Assembly: GCA_902493535.1 (NCBI GenBank) | Contig: CABUQG010000024.1 | Span: forward strand, 1-23,437 | Direction: 5' to 3' | Source of the DNA: an uncultured Collinsella sp. | GTDB lineage: Bacteria; Actinomycetota; Coriobacteriia; Coriobacteriales; Coriobacteriaceae | DNA: 23,437 nucleotides | In this document: positions 8,147-14,753 of the stretch, piece by piece | How the letters are laid out: every line of letters begins with the position of its first letter | Numbering within the stretch: position 1 is the first letter of the stretch | Translations under genes and position numbers: made by a program | Notes under the pieces: model-generated | The model's input: only the letters and a program-made list of their open reading frames with translations | Databases searched by the model: none | What the model was told of the DNA's origin: nothing

Positions 8147-8180
8147 AACGGGCGCGAACCGGCAACGGTCGCGCCCGTTT
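8147..8180 (+). terminator. probable terminator of the Ser/Thr-rich membrane protein gene
   Basis: AACGGGCGCG with ACC (8147-8160) pairs with GGTCGCGCCCGTT (8167-8179), with one bulged A, around a 6-nt loop. The following sequence (TTGCCTTGGG) is only weakly T-rich. It sits 34 bp beyond the stop at 8112. Confidence 0.6.
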
Positions 8181-8250
8181 GCCTTGGGCGACGAGATGGC
8201 AAGCCCCGCGCGATGGTAAGATGCTTTGGTGTGTAAAGAGGAGATTTGCC

Positions 8251-9558
8251 ATGAGCAAGACAATAGTTAAGCCCACGCTATCGCTGGGCAACCACATCTA
8301 TCTGTATCGCCTGCTGCGCGACGCGATTGGGTGCGGCAAGCAAACGTTTATGACGCAGGTCGAGGAGGCACTCGCCGCTGGTGACATGGTCGCTTATGAC
8401 CTGGGCTTTGAGTCCACGCGCGAGCTGCTCGAGGAGCTCGACGACTGCATTAAGCTGACTGTCTTTAAGGGCGGTCGCCTGTATGCCACCGTCATCGCCA
8501 ACGAGGCTTGGGATGCCGCCCTTGCCAAAGGCGAGGACAAGCCCAAAGCTGCCAAGGGCGCCAAGCAGTCCTACAAAAAGAAAAAGCGCGGCGAGAAGGA
8601 CCTCAAGGCCGTGCGCCCCAAGCACGTTAAGCGTCCCGAGCCCGAAGCCATGGTTGAAGTCGTGCCGGAACCCGAGCCCGAGACAGAGATCGAAGTCGCT
8701 ATTGAGGTAACGGCAGAAGCAGAAACCGAAATCGCTGCCACGACCGATCCCGTAGTCATATCCGAGCAGGAAGCCACTGCTGAGCTCAACGAGGCTCCCA
8801 AGTCGACAGCCGAAGAAGCCGCTAACCTATCCGAAACGCCTGCGTTCCAAAACAGCGATGTCTTTGGCAACGAGGCCGAGGACGATCAGTCCGACGAGCC
8901 CACAGAACAGGACGCTGCCGAAGCGGCATCGGAGCCCGAGGTACCGCAGCCTGCCATCTCGCTCACGGTCGTCTATGACCCCGAGAACGCAAACGCCGGC
9001 ATCACTACCATGGCATCCACGCCCATCGAGGCAAAGCCGAGCGTCGAGAACGAGAACGCGACGCAGGTTGAGGTTGAAACTGCAGCTGCAGACGCGCCCG
9101 TCACCGTGGAGCCCGCAGATTCCACGATCAAACCGGACTCGACGCCAGAGCCCGCACCCGTCATCAAGTCCGTGCCCACCGCTGCTTGCGACCAAATTCC
9201 CGCACCGGCACCGGCTTCGGCACCCGCAGCAGCCCCAACCCCCGCACCTGCAGCGCCCGCCATCCCCAAGGACTTCCCCGTCGATTTCACAACCGAGATC
9301 TTCTGCCCCGGCCCGCTTCTGCACCAGCTGTCAACCTATCTCCCCTACGGCGCCGACGCCCTCGGCATCGTTGGCGAGTACTACTGGATCGCCCGCGAGC
9401 GCGGTACCATCGAGGTCGCGCGAAACCGCGCAAGCTTCCCCCTGCGTTACACGCAGGCCGGCGAGCGCCACGAAGTCACCGTGCGCATCCGCCGCAACAC
9501 CACCGGCGGTCTCGGAGCCGCCTGGACCATCGATAAAGTCGAGCCTTCTACCAAGTAA
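8251..9558 (+). CDS. two-domain protein with long acidic and Pro/Ala linker, function unknown
   Basis: This 435-residue protein has three parts. Residues 1-95 form a compact domain (SLGNHIYLYRLLRDAIGCGK, then LGFESTRELLEELDD and FKGGRLYATV). Its helix-then-strand pattern is reminiscent of LOTUS/OST-HTH domains, which is a low-certainty impression. Residues 95-335 are low complexity: a Lys/Arg-rich patch (KKKKRGEKDLK), then Glu-, Ala- and Thr-rich sequence, then Pro-Ala repeats. Residues 340-435 form a second ordered domain (DFTTEIFCPGPLLHQLSTYL, IVGEYYWIARERGTIEVARN) that I cannot assign. No membrane segment is seen. The start at ATG 8251 has GAGGAG 7 nt upstream. TAAGAT at 8217 is a weak -10 candidate. 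A bidirectional terminator follows the stop directly. Confidence 0.78.
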   Translation: MSKTIVKPTLSLGNHIYLYRLLRDAIGCGKQTFMTQVEEALAAGDMVAYDLGFESTRELLEELDDCIKLTVFKGGRLYATVIANEAWDAALAKGEDKPKAAKGAKQSYKKKKRGEKDLKAVRPKHVKRPEPEAMVEVVPEPEPETEIEVAIEVTAEAETEIAATTDPVVISEQEATAELNEAPKSTAEEAANLSETPAFQNSDVFGNEAEDDQSDEPTEQDAAEAASEPEVPQPAISLTVVYDPENANAGITTMASTPIEAKPSVENENATQVEVETAAADAPVTVEPADSTIKPDSTPEPAPVIKSVPTAACDQIPAPAPASAPAAAPTPAPAAPAIPKDFPVDFTTEIFCPGPLLHQLSTYLPYGADALGIVGEYYWIARERGTIEVARNRASFPLRYTQAGERHEVTVRIRRNTTGGLGAAWTIDKVEPSTK

Positions 9559-9561
9559 CAA

Positions 9562-9596
9562 AAAGGGACGATAGCCCTCAAGGTTATCGTCCCTTT
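9562..9596. terminator. bidirectional terminator between convergent genes
   Basis: A 12-bp perfect stem (9562-9573 with 9585-9596), with extra pairs inside, is flanked by A on the left and T on the right. It can end the plus-strand gene (stop at 9558) and ettA on the minus strand (stop at 9620). The minus-strand T run (CCCTTTTTG) is the stronger. Confidence 0.82.
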
Positions 9597-9619
9597 CTCG
9601 TTAGGCCACCTGAGCTCGA

Positions 9620-11299
9620 CTAGTCGCGCGTGAGCTTGCGGTGAATACGATGCGGCTGGGCTGCGTCCTCGCCCAGGCGCTCGATGCGGTTGGCCTGATA
9701 GGCCTCGAAGTTGCCCTCGAACCAATACCAGTTACCCGGATTTTCGTCGGTGCCCTCCCACGCCAGAATGTGCGTGGCGACGCGGTCCAGGAACATACGG
9801 TCGTGGCTAATGACCACCGAGCAGCCCGGGAACTCGAGCAGCGCCGCCTCGAGCGAGGACAGCGTCTCGACGTCGAGGTCGTTCGTGGGCTCGTCGAGGA
9901 GCAACAGGTTGCCGCCCTGCTTGAGCGTGAGCGCCAGGTTCAGACGGTTGCGCTCGCCGCCGGAGAGCACGCCAGCGCGCTTCTGCTGGTCCTGGCCCTT
10001 AAAGCCAAAGCTCGCCACATAAGCGCGGCTCGGAACCTCGATCTCGCCGACCATCATGTGGTCCAGGCCGTCCGAGACGACCTCCCATAGGTTCTTATCG
10101 GGGTCGATGCCGGAACGGTTCTGGTCGACGTAAGAAATCTTGACGGTCTCGCCCACCTCGAGCTCGCCCGAAGTCAGCGGCTCCAGACCCACAATCGTCT
10201 TGAACAGCGTGGTCTTGCCCACGCCGTTGGGACCGATCACGCCCACGATGCCGTTGCGCGGCAGGGTGAACGAAAGGTCATCGATGAGCACGCGGCCATC
10301 GAACTCCTTGTGCAGGTGATGGGCCTCGAGCACCTTGCTGCCCAGACGCGGGCCAACAGGGATGCGAATGTCAGTCCAGTCGAGCTTCTGGCTGGCGCGC
10401 GCCTCAGCCTCCATCTCCTCGTAGCGGGCCAGACGGGCCTTGTTCTTGGCCTGACGGGCCTTGGGCGAGCTGCGCACCCACTCGAGCTCGGCCTCCATAC
10501 GCTTGGCGAGCTTGGCGTCGCGGTTGCCCTGCGCCTCGATACGCGCGGCCTTGGTCTCCAGATACGTAGAGTAGTTGCCCTTGTAGGGATAGAGGTGGCC
10601 GCGGTCGACCTCGCAGATCCACTCGGCAACGTTATCCAGGAAGTAGCGATCGTGCGTGACGGCCAGAACGGCACCCTGGTAGTTGTGCAGGAAATGCTCG
10701 AGCCACAGGATCGACTCGGCGTCCAGGTGGTTCGTGGGCTCATCGAGCAGCAGCAGGTCGGGAGCCTCGAGAAGCAGCTTGCACAGGGCCACGCGACGGC
10801 GCTCGCCGCCGGAAAGTACGTTGACCGGCATGTCGGAATCGGGCAGCTGCAGGGCGTCCATGGCCTGGCCGAGCTTGGAATCGATATCCCAGCCGTCGGC
10901 GGCGTCGATCTCGTCCTGGAGCTTGCCCATCTCGGCCATGAGGGCGTCCATGTCGCAATCCGGGTCGCACATCTCCTCGCCGATCTTATTGAAGCGATCG
11001 ACCTTGGCGATCATGTCGCCAAATGCCATGCGCACGTTCTCGATGACGGTCTTGTCGTCGTCGAGCGGCGGCTCCTGCTGCAGGATACCCACGGTGTAGC
11101 CGGGGGTGAGCCTGGCATCGCCGTTGGAGACCTCCTCGATGCCGGCCATGATCTTGAGCAGGGTCGACTTGCCCATACCGTTGGGGCCCACGACGCCGAT
11201 CTTGGCACCGGGGTAGAAGCTCAGGGTCACGTCGTCAAGGATCACCTTGTCGCCATGGGCTTTACGAGCCTGATACATCTGGTAGATAAACTCTGCCAT
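9620..11299 (-). CDS. ettA: energy-dependent translational throttle EttA (ABC-F ATPase)
   Basis: This 559-residue ABC-F protein has two ATPase domains and no membrane segment. Domain 1: Walker A GPNGMGKST (38-46), signature LSGGERRR, Walker B LLLLDEPTNHLD and switch VTHDRYFLD. Domain 2: GPNGVGKTT, LSGGERNR, LLLLDEPTNDLD and ISHDRMFLD. Between them lies the charged P-site-tRNA-interaction linker (RMEAELEWVRSSPKARQAKN and following). Length and the MAEFIYQMYQ start match EttA, which binds the ribosomal E site and gates the first elongation steps according to the ATP/ADP ratio. The start at ATG 11299 has AAAGGA about 12 nt upstream, somewhat far. The T-rich leader on the minus strand lies downstream of the sdpI terminator, so the gene needs its own promoter in 11300-11390, which I could not fix. 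Confidence 0.95.
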   Translation of the reverse strand: MAEFIYQMYQARKAHGDKVILDDVTLSFYPGAKIGVVGPNGMGKSTLLKIMAGIEEVSNGDARLTPGYTVGILQQEPPLDDDKTVIENVRMAFGDMIAKVDRFNKIGEEMCDPDCDMDALMAEMGKLQDEIDAADGWDIDSKLGQAMDALQLPDSDMPVNVLSGGERRRVALCKLLLEAPDLLLLDEPTNHLDAESILWLEHFLHNYQGAVLAVTHDRYFLDNVAEWICEVDRGHLYPYKGNYSTYLETKAARIEAQGNRDAKLAKRMEAELEWVRSSPKARQAKNKARLARYEEMEAEARASQKLDWTDIRIPVGPRLGSKVLEAHHLHKEFDGRVLIDDLSFTLPRNGIVGVIGPNGVGKTTLFKTIVGLEPLTSGELEVGETVKISYVDQNRSGIDPDKNLWEVVSDGLDHMMVGEIEVPSRAYVASFGFKGQDQQKRAGVLSGGERNRLNLALTLKQGGNLLLLDEPTNDLDVETLSSLEAALLEFPGCSVVISHDRMFLDRVATHILAWEGTDENPGNWYWFEGNFEAYQANRIERLGEDAAQPHRIHRKLTRD

Positions 11300-11390
11300 T
11301 TGCCTGTTTTATCCTTTCTACCTGCTGTTTCCCTATTCTTGTTTCGCTTTAGTGGAAACGAAATGAGAAAACCAGCTCTGAAACTTAACG

Positions 11391-11417
11391 AAAAAGGGGC
11401 ATGGTTGCCCACACCCC
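11391..11417 (-). terminator. intrinsic terminator downstream of sdpI-like gene
   Basis: In RNA from the minus strand, GGGGUGUGG pairs with CCAUGCCCC (nine pairs including two G-U) around a GCAA tetraloop, followed by five U (complement of 11391-11395). It lies 66 bp after the sdpI-like stop and upstream of ettA, separating the two units. Confidence 0.85.
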
Positions 11418-11483
11418 CTAATACTACCTGGGAAAAGTCCCCCTTAACACACTATGAACTGCGTACGCTAGTTTTCCGCAACC

Positions 11484-12188
11484 TTAACGAGCGGCTCGCT
11501 GCGATTTGCGCCACAGCAGATACGAGTAGACGTAGACGGCTCCAACCGAACCAAACGCCAGAACCGCAATCACCGCGGCGACGACTTCACTCGAAAGCAC
11601 GCTGCCTGCCACGCCCATCACAATCAGGCCAAAGCCCAGCACCATAAAGCAGGCACCGCCAAAGCGCTGCGTACGGCGCCAGTTCTCGGGATTGGCAAGC
11701 GCCCAAGGCGTCTTGATACCGAGCGTATAGTTCTGCTTCACACGCGGCAAGTAGTTGCCTACGCCGATGAACAGCAAACCGACAACACCGGAAATCAGCA
11801 CGTTGACCGAACCGACCGCCGGCACCACGCCCCAGACCGTAAGCTCTCCCAGCCAGCTTATGGCGCACATGAACAAGGTGAAGGCGATTACGAAGCCCTG
11901 ATAGAACTTGCCCGAGGTTCGATATGCCTCACCTTTGGGATCGATGCGCGGCACCACGCAGAACATTGCGAGAAGCACCAGAGGCAGCACGCCGAGCGCG
12001 GAGGCCATCCAGCTGGGACCCCAACCGTCGACGGCGCCGTTCGCGCCCCAGTGCGCGGGAATCTGCCCAGGCAAGCTCGGCATCACCATGAGATGCGCTA
12101 CGACATTGGCGACGCACAGAGCGACCAGCGCAATCCACACGCGCGACGATACCCCCGTGGGGTGAATGCCCTTGTTTTCGTTATTCAT
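11484..12188 (-). CDS. SdpI/DUF1648-family membrane protein
   Basis: This 234-residue protein has about six membrane helices (near 15-35, 58-80, 100-120, 128-150, 180-203 and 206-228). The N-terminal DUF1648 signature is seen as LPGQIPAHWGANGAVDGWG. The SdpI signature is GNYLPRVKQNYTLGIKTPWA followed by NPENWRRTQRFGG. In Bacillus subtilis SdpI confers immunity to the SdpC toxin and sequesters the repressor SdpR; most homologues are uncharacterised. I choose ATG 12188, with GGAAGGTG 6-7 nt upstream, over GTG 12197. The ATG overlaps the end of the upstream regulator gene by 8 bp, implying translational coupling. The toxin it might act on is not encoded by any obvious sdpABC nearby. Confidence 0.88.
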   Translation of the reverse strand: MNNENKGIHPTGVSSRVWIALVALCVANVVAHLMVMPSLPGQIPAHWGANGAVDGWGPSWMASALGVLPLVLLAMFCVVPRIDPKGEAYRTSGKFYQGFVIAFTLFMCAISWLGELTVWGVVPAVGSVNVLISGVVGLLFIGVGNYLPRVKQNYTLGIKTPWALANPENWRRTQRFGGACFMVLGFGLIVMGVAGSVLSSEVVAAVIAVLAFGSVGAVYVYSYLLWRKSQRAAR

Positions 12189-12459
12189 CCTTATCACCTT
12201 CCGTGTTTGTAAAGCCCATAAACCAACCGATCAAGTCCTGCATGACGGTAGTGTTTAAGCTGTATACGATGTTTTGACCATGACGTTCGTCGGTTACCAA
12301 CCCGGCGTTTTTGAGCGTCGCCAAGTGATGGCTCAGCGACGGCTTACTGATATCGAAATGCTCGGCAAGCTCCCCCGCCGTGCAATTGCCCTCGCGCAGC
12401 AACTCCAAAATGCGCCGTCGCGTTGGATCGGCAAGCGCCTTAAAACCCTCTCCCGGCAT
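12181..12459 (-). CDS. ArsR-family autorepressor, SdpR-like
   Basis: This 92-residue winged-helix regulator reads ALADPTRRRILELL, then the recognition helix region HFDISKPSLSHHLATLKNAG and the wing ERHGQNIVYSLN. It lacks the paired cysteines of metal-sensing ArsR proteins, consistent with the SdpR-type autorepressor branch. The start at ATG 12459 has AAAGGGGG about 4 nt upstream; the alternative ATGs at 12474-12477 lack such a site. It is cotranscribed with, and overlaps, the SdpI-like gene, the same order as sdpRI in Bacillus. A good promoter overlapped by a dyad lies at 12494-12531. In Bacillus, SdpI bound to toxin traps SdpR at the membrane; whether this pair works that way is inference. 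Confidence 0.88.
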   Translation of the reverse strand: MPGEGFKALADPTRRRILELLREGNCTAGELAEHFDISKPSLSHHLATLKNAGLVTDERHGQNIVYSLNTTVMQDLIGWFMGFTNTEGDKDE

Positions 12460-12493
12460 AAGACCCCCTTTCATCATCTCTCATGACGCGCAC

Positions 12494-12522
12494 ACTATAC
12501 TCGATATTTAGATGTTTGTCTA
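12494..12522 (-). promoter_or_regulatory. promoter of the sdpR-sdpI-like operon
   Basis: On the minus strand TAGACA (12517-12522), a 17-bp spacer and TATAGT (12494-12499) form a good sigma-A type promoter. The expected transcription start is near 12487, giving a leader of roughly 28 nt to ATG 12459. Confidence 0.72.
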
Positions 12523-12531
12523 ACTATCTAA
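12508..12531. promoter_or_regulatory. candidate operator of the SdpR-like regulator
   Basis: TTAGAT (12508-12513) and ATCTAA (12526-12531) form a perfect 6-bp dyad with 12 bp between. The minus strand also has a repeated TTAGA (TTAGATAG, TTAGACA). The dyad covers the -35 hexamer, where an autorepressor would block RNA polymerase, and lies 15 bp from the divergent LexA-like box. Confidence 0.5.
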
Positions 12532-12545
12532 TACAGGAACATCTA

Positions 12546-12574
12546 TAGAACATTCGTTCGTATTTAGCTACAAT
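12546..12574 (+). promoter_or_regulatory. promoter of the 28-residue peptide gene
   Basis: TACAAT (12569-12574) is preceded after 17 bp by TAGAAC (12546-12551), a weak -35. The -35 and spacer contain the LexA-like box at 12547-12560. The expected start of transcription near 12581 gives a leader of about 45 nt. Confidence 0.6.
12547..12560. promoter_or_regulatory. LexA-like SOS box
   Basis: AGAAC-ATTC-GTTCG matches the Gram-positive LexA consensus CGAAC-N4-GTTCG at nine of ten defined positions, with the inner dyad GAAC-N4-GTTC perfect. It overlaps the -35 and the start of the spacer of the plus-strand promoter, the usual position for LexA repression. Confidence 0.62.
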
Positions 12575-12593
12575 GGAAGTTGAATCAGATGGG

Positions 12594-12622
12594 CCAGCTC
12601 CCTCTACCCGAGAAGGAGATGG
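12594..12622 (+). promoter_or_regulatory. hairpin sequestering the peptide gene's ribosome binding site
   Basis: CCA (12594-12596), CTCC (12598-12601) and TCT (12603-12605) pair with AGA (12611-12613), GGAG (12615-12618) and TGG (12620-12622). Two single mismatches interrupt the stem and ACCCG is the loop. The whole Shine-Dalgarno sequence is inside the stem, 4 nt before the start codon. Confidence 0.5.
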
Positions 12623-12625
12623 ACT

Positions 12626-12712
12626 ATGAGTATTGACGATGTCCTGACGTTGTTATTGCTTGTAATCGCGGCTGTGGAGCTCGGCATCCACATTGGAGGT
12701 CGAATGAAATAG
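12626..12712 (+). CDS. 28-residue hydrophobic peptide, possible SOS-induced membrane toxin
   Basis: This 29-codon frame (28 residues plus stop TAG) starts MSIDDV, continues with a hydrophobic stretch LTLLLLVIAAVELGIHI (7-23) and ends GGRMK. It would form a single membrane helix with an acidic N-terminus and basic C-terminus. Support for translation: a strong Shine-Dalgarno AGAAGGAG at 12611-12618, 7 nt before the ATG, and a promoter at the right distance. The LexA-like box predicts induction by DNA damage. Size, hydrophobicity and control resemble TisB of E. coli and the small holin-like or type I toxins, but I see no clear sequence homology. It is divergent from the SdpR/SdpI-like pair. An alternative is a leader peptide or a chance frame; conservation would decide. 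Confidence 0.62.
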   Translation: MSIDDVLTLLLLVIAAVELGIHIGGRMK

Positions 12713-12769
12713 CCGCCCCCGCGTAATGCGAAGACGGCCACTTCTCACGCTACAAACGTGTTTGGGAGT

Positions 12770-12795
12770 TGGCCAACCCGCGGCAACGGGTGCCA
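12770..12795 (+). terminator. possible terminator of the small peptide gene
   Basis: TGGC (12770-12773) and ACCCG (12776-12780) pair with CGGGT and GCCA (12787-12795), with CA bulged, around a 6-nt loop. The following sequence TCTGCTTCATCTT is pyrimidine-rich but not a true T run. Another fold is possible, using GGCCA at 12736-12740 with TGGCC at 12770-12774. The rest of the 207-bp gap 12713-12919 holds the tcdA promoter region. Confidence 0.35.
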
Positions 12796-12860
12796 TCTGC
12801 TTCATCTTATGCGAATCACTGCCTCATTTCAACAAGCCCCTAGGGCTCAAATGGAATCGC

Positions 12861-12875
12861 GATAATACCTATAAT
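12861..12875 (+). promoter_or_regulatory. -10 region for tcdA-tatD
   Basis: A perfect TATAAT (12870-12875) overlaps the end of a region with a second -10-like GATAAT (12861-12866). The -35 sequence is not recognisable. The distance to the tcdA start (45 bp) fits a normal leader. Confidence 0.48.
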
Positions 12876-12919
12876 GACGATAGCTAAAACACGATTCGCT
12901 TCCCCATCGGAGGATGTCT

Positions 12920-13717
12920 ATGACCGAAACCACAGCCGCAACCCCCAACGAGACACGCGACACCAAGCTCGAGATCATCATGGGCCGCGAGGCACTCGAC
13001 AAACTCGCCGCCGCCACGGTGCTGGTGCTCGGCTGCGGAGGTGTGGGCTCCAATTGCTGCGAGGCACTTGCCCGCGGCGGCATTGGTCATTTCGTCATTC
13101 TGGATAAGGACATCATCGCGCCCAGCAATATCAATCGCCAGGCCATCGCCTTTCAAAGCACCATCGGCAAGCGCAAGGTCGATGTTATGGAAGCCATGAT
13201 CCACGACATCAATCCAGCCGCTACCGTCATCAAGCGCACCGAATACCTGTTGAGCGACAATATCGACGAATTTTTCGCGCGCGTTTTGGAGCAGACGGAC
13301 GGCAAGCTCGACTACGTCGTCGACGCCATCGACACCATCTCGGCCAAGCTCACCATTGCCAAATATGCTCAGGACCACGACATTCGTTTGGTTAGCTCCA
13401 TGGGCGGGGCCAACAAGCTCCATCCCGAGTGCCTCCGCTTTGCCGACATTTTCGATACGGTACGTGACCCCATGAGCCGCATCATGCGCAAAGAATGCAA
13501 GAAGCGCGGAATCAAGAGTCTGCATGTACTGTTTAGCTGCGAGGAATCGGTTAAGACACAGCCCCGCGACCCTTCCAATATCCACGAGCGCACTGAGCTC
13601 GGAACCGCCAGCTTTATGCCGCCCATCATGGGCCAGATGATTGCCGGCGAGGTTATCCGCCAGATCAGTGGCCGCGGCACCGAGCGCGTGCGCGCCGATG
13701 GCCAGCGCTTGGACTAG
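12920..13717 (+). CDS. tcdA: tRNA threonylcarbamoyladenosine dehydratase
   Basis: This 265-residue ThiF/HesA-superfamily (E1-like) enzyme cyclises t6A37 to ct6A in tRNAs that read ANN codons, using ATP. The nucleotide-binding motif GCGGVGS is at 38-44, followed by VILDKDIIAPSNINRQ (59-74) with the conserved Asp, Asn and Arg. VVDAIDTISAKL and SSMGGANKLHP are also typical of TcdA/YgdL. Length matches the 268-residue E. coli enzyme. I start at ATG 12920 because CGGAGG lies 6 nt upstream, whereas ATG 12914 abuts it. The tatD-family gene follows after 14 bp, so the two are probably cotranscribed from the TATAAT at 12870. Confidence 0.9.
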   Translation: MTETTAATPNETRDTKLEIIMGREALDKLAAATVLVLGCGGVGSNCCEALARGGIGHFVILDKDIIAPSNINRQAIAFQSTIGKRKVDVMEAMIHDINPAATVIKRTEYLLSDNIDEFFARVLEQTDGKLDYVVDAIDTISAKLTIAKYAQDHDIRLVSSMGGANKLHPECLRFADIFDTVRDPMSRIMRKECKKRGIKSLHVLFSCEESVKTQPRDPSNIHERTELGTASFMPPIMGQMIAGEVIRQISGRGTERVRADGQRLD

Positions 13718-13731
13718 CGGAGCGCGCCGAG

Positions 13732-14514
13732 ATGGAGCTCCGGTTATTTGATGCACACTGCCATCTTGATTTAATGGCTCACCCGGACGCCGTTGCCGAT
13801 GAGGCAACGGCGCTGGGCTTGGGTCTATTTGATTGCGGCGTCGATCCACGCGACTTTTCGGCCGCAAACGAGCGCGCTCGTCGCCACCCGGGCATCATCG
13901 CCGGCGTTGGGCTTCACCCCTGGTGGCTCGCCGATGGCCACTGCGGTTTTGCCGAAGTCAATCTGCTTTGCGAAGTTGCTGCCCAAGAACGCTACATCGG
14001 CGAAGTCGGACTCGACTTTTCCGCGCGCTTTGCTGGAAGTGAGCCGCTACAAATACAGGCACTTAACCGGCTCTGCGATGCGCTCGTGCAGCATCCTCTT
14101 ACCGGGCGCGTGATATCAATTCACGCCGTTCGTTCGGCAGGAGCCGTACTGGACGTCCTCGAATCGCATGGACTACTCATCCCAAACCCCGACTCCCCCG
14201 CTATCATCTTCCACTGGTTTAGCGGCACTTCGGACGAACTCACCCGCGCGCGTAATGCGGGCTGCTATTTTTCCGTCAACGAACGCATGCTCGCGACCAA
14301 GCGCGGTCGCGAATACGCACGACAGATTCCACTCGACCGCCTACTGCTCGAGACCGATGCGCCGGCCGAGCCAAACACAGAAACAAGCGCGCAGTCGCTC
14401 ATCAGGTCGCTCACAAGGACCTCAGAACGCATCACCTCGCTCAAAAACTGCGACGCAAAGCGCATCGAGTCGATAGTTTTAACAAATGCGCGCTCTGTTT
14501 TTGACCTTCGCTAA
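13732..14514 (+). CDS. TatD-family metal-dependent hydrolase
   Basis: This 260-residue TIM-barrel hydrolase has the TatD metal ligands: DAHCHLD (residues 7-13, His9 and His11), GLHPWW near 58, GEVGLDF with its Glu near 93, His in SIHAVRSAG near 130, His in FHWFSG near 161, and Asp in ETDAP near 205. Family members have 3'-5' exonuclease or RNA-trimming activity, but the biological substrate is often uncertain. Length is normal. The start ATG is preceded by GCGGAGC about 8 nt upstream. It lies 14 bp after tcdA on the same strand. The stop is 5 bp before the left arm of the inverted repeat at 14520. Confidence 0.88.
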   Translation: MELRLFDAHCHLDLMAHPDAVADEATALGLGLFDCGVDPRDFSAANERARRHPGIIAGVGLHPWWLADGHCGFAEVNLLCEVAAQERYIGEVGLDFSARFAGSEPLQIQALNRLCDALVQHPLTGRVISIHAVRSAGAVLDVLESHGLLIPNPDSPAIIFHWFSGTSDELTRARNAGCYFSVNERMLATKRGREYARQIPLDRLLLETDAPAEPNTETSAQSLIRSLTRTSERITSLKNCDAKRIESIVLTNARSVFDLR

Positions 14515-14519
14515 CCCCT

Positions 14520-14752
14520 GGTGTGCAAAAAATGCCAAATATGAGTACTGCTACCGGAATGGATACATTTCTTTTAACTTTCCAACCGCCAGAATAATCC
14601 TTGATTGTCCGCTAATTAAAGCTTTTACAGTCATTCATCCTGCGTTTTCGCAAATCTTAAACCCCTCCAGACGCTCAAATCACGTCTGAAGGGGTTGATT
14701 TTGCTGCGACTAAATTAGTCACAGTACTCATATTTGGCATTTTTTGCACACC
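14520..14752. repeat. perfect 31-bp inverted repeat flanking 171 bp
   Basis: The arm at 14520-14550 (begins GGTGTGCAAAAAATGCC) is the exact reverse complement of 14722-14752. The 171 bp between are AT-richer than the surroundings and hold a 14-bp hairpin (14660-14696) and the small palindrome GACTAA-A-TTAGTC (14708-14720). No supported gene lies inside; I see nothing else in 14551-14655. There is no obvious target-site duplication. The element fills the gap between convergent genes tatD and frlD. It could be a MITE-like element, a structured RNA, or paired protein-binding sites. Confidence 0.8.
14660..14696. terminator. terminator-like hairpin inside the inverted repeat
   Basis: A 14-bp arm (14660-14673) pairs with 14683-14696 with one mismatch around a 9-nt loop. 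On the plus strand it is followed by GATTTTGC, a short T run; on the minus strand by TAAGATTTG. It probably ends transcription from tcdA-tatD and may also stop the frl operon. Confidence 0.65.
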
Positions 14753-14753
14753 G

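Noticed and set aside
10310..11647. 445-codon plus-strand frame opposite ettA
   Set aside because: Shadow of the ABC-F gene; it crosses the ettA start and the sdpI terminator and has no domain.
12713..12900. Antisense RNA antitoxin for the small peptide
   Set aside because: A minus-strand TAAGAT is present, but no convincing -35 or terminator defines a transcript, so I do not call a type I antitoxin.
12884..13867. Minus-strand frame opposite tcdA
   Set aside because: Antisense to a clear TcdA with motifs and ribosome binding site.
14486..14689. Plus-strand frame running through the left arm of the inverted repeat
   Set aside because: Overlaps the end of the TatD gene, no Shine-Dalgarno, and ends in the hairpin region; not a supportable gene.
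14520..14752. Inverted repeat as the ends of an insertion sequence
   Set aside because: Only 171 bp lie between the arms and no transposase or remnant is present, so at most a non-autonomous element.
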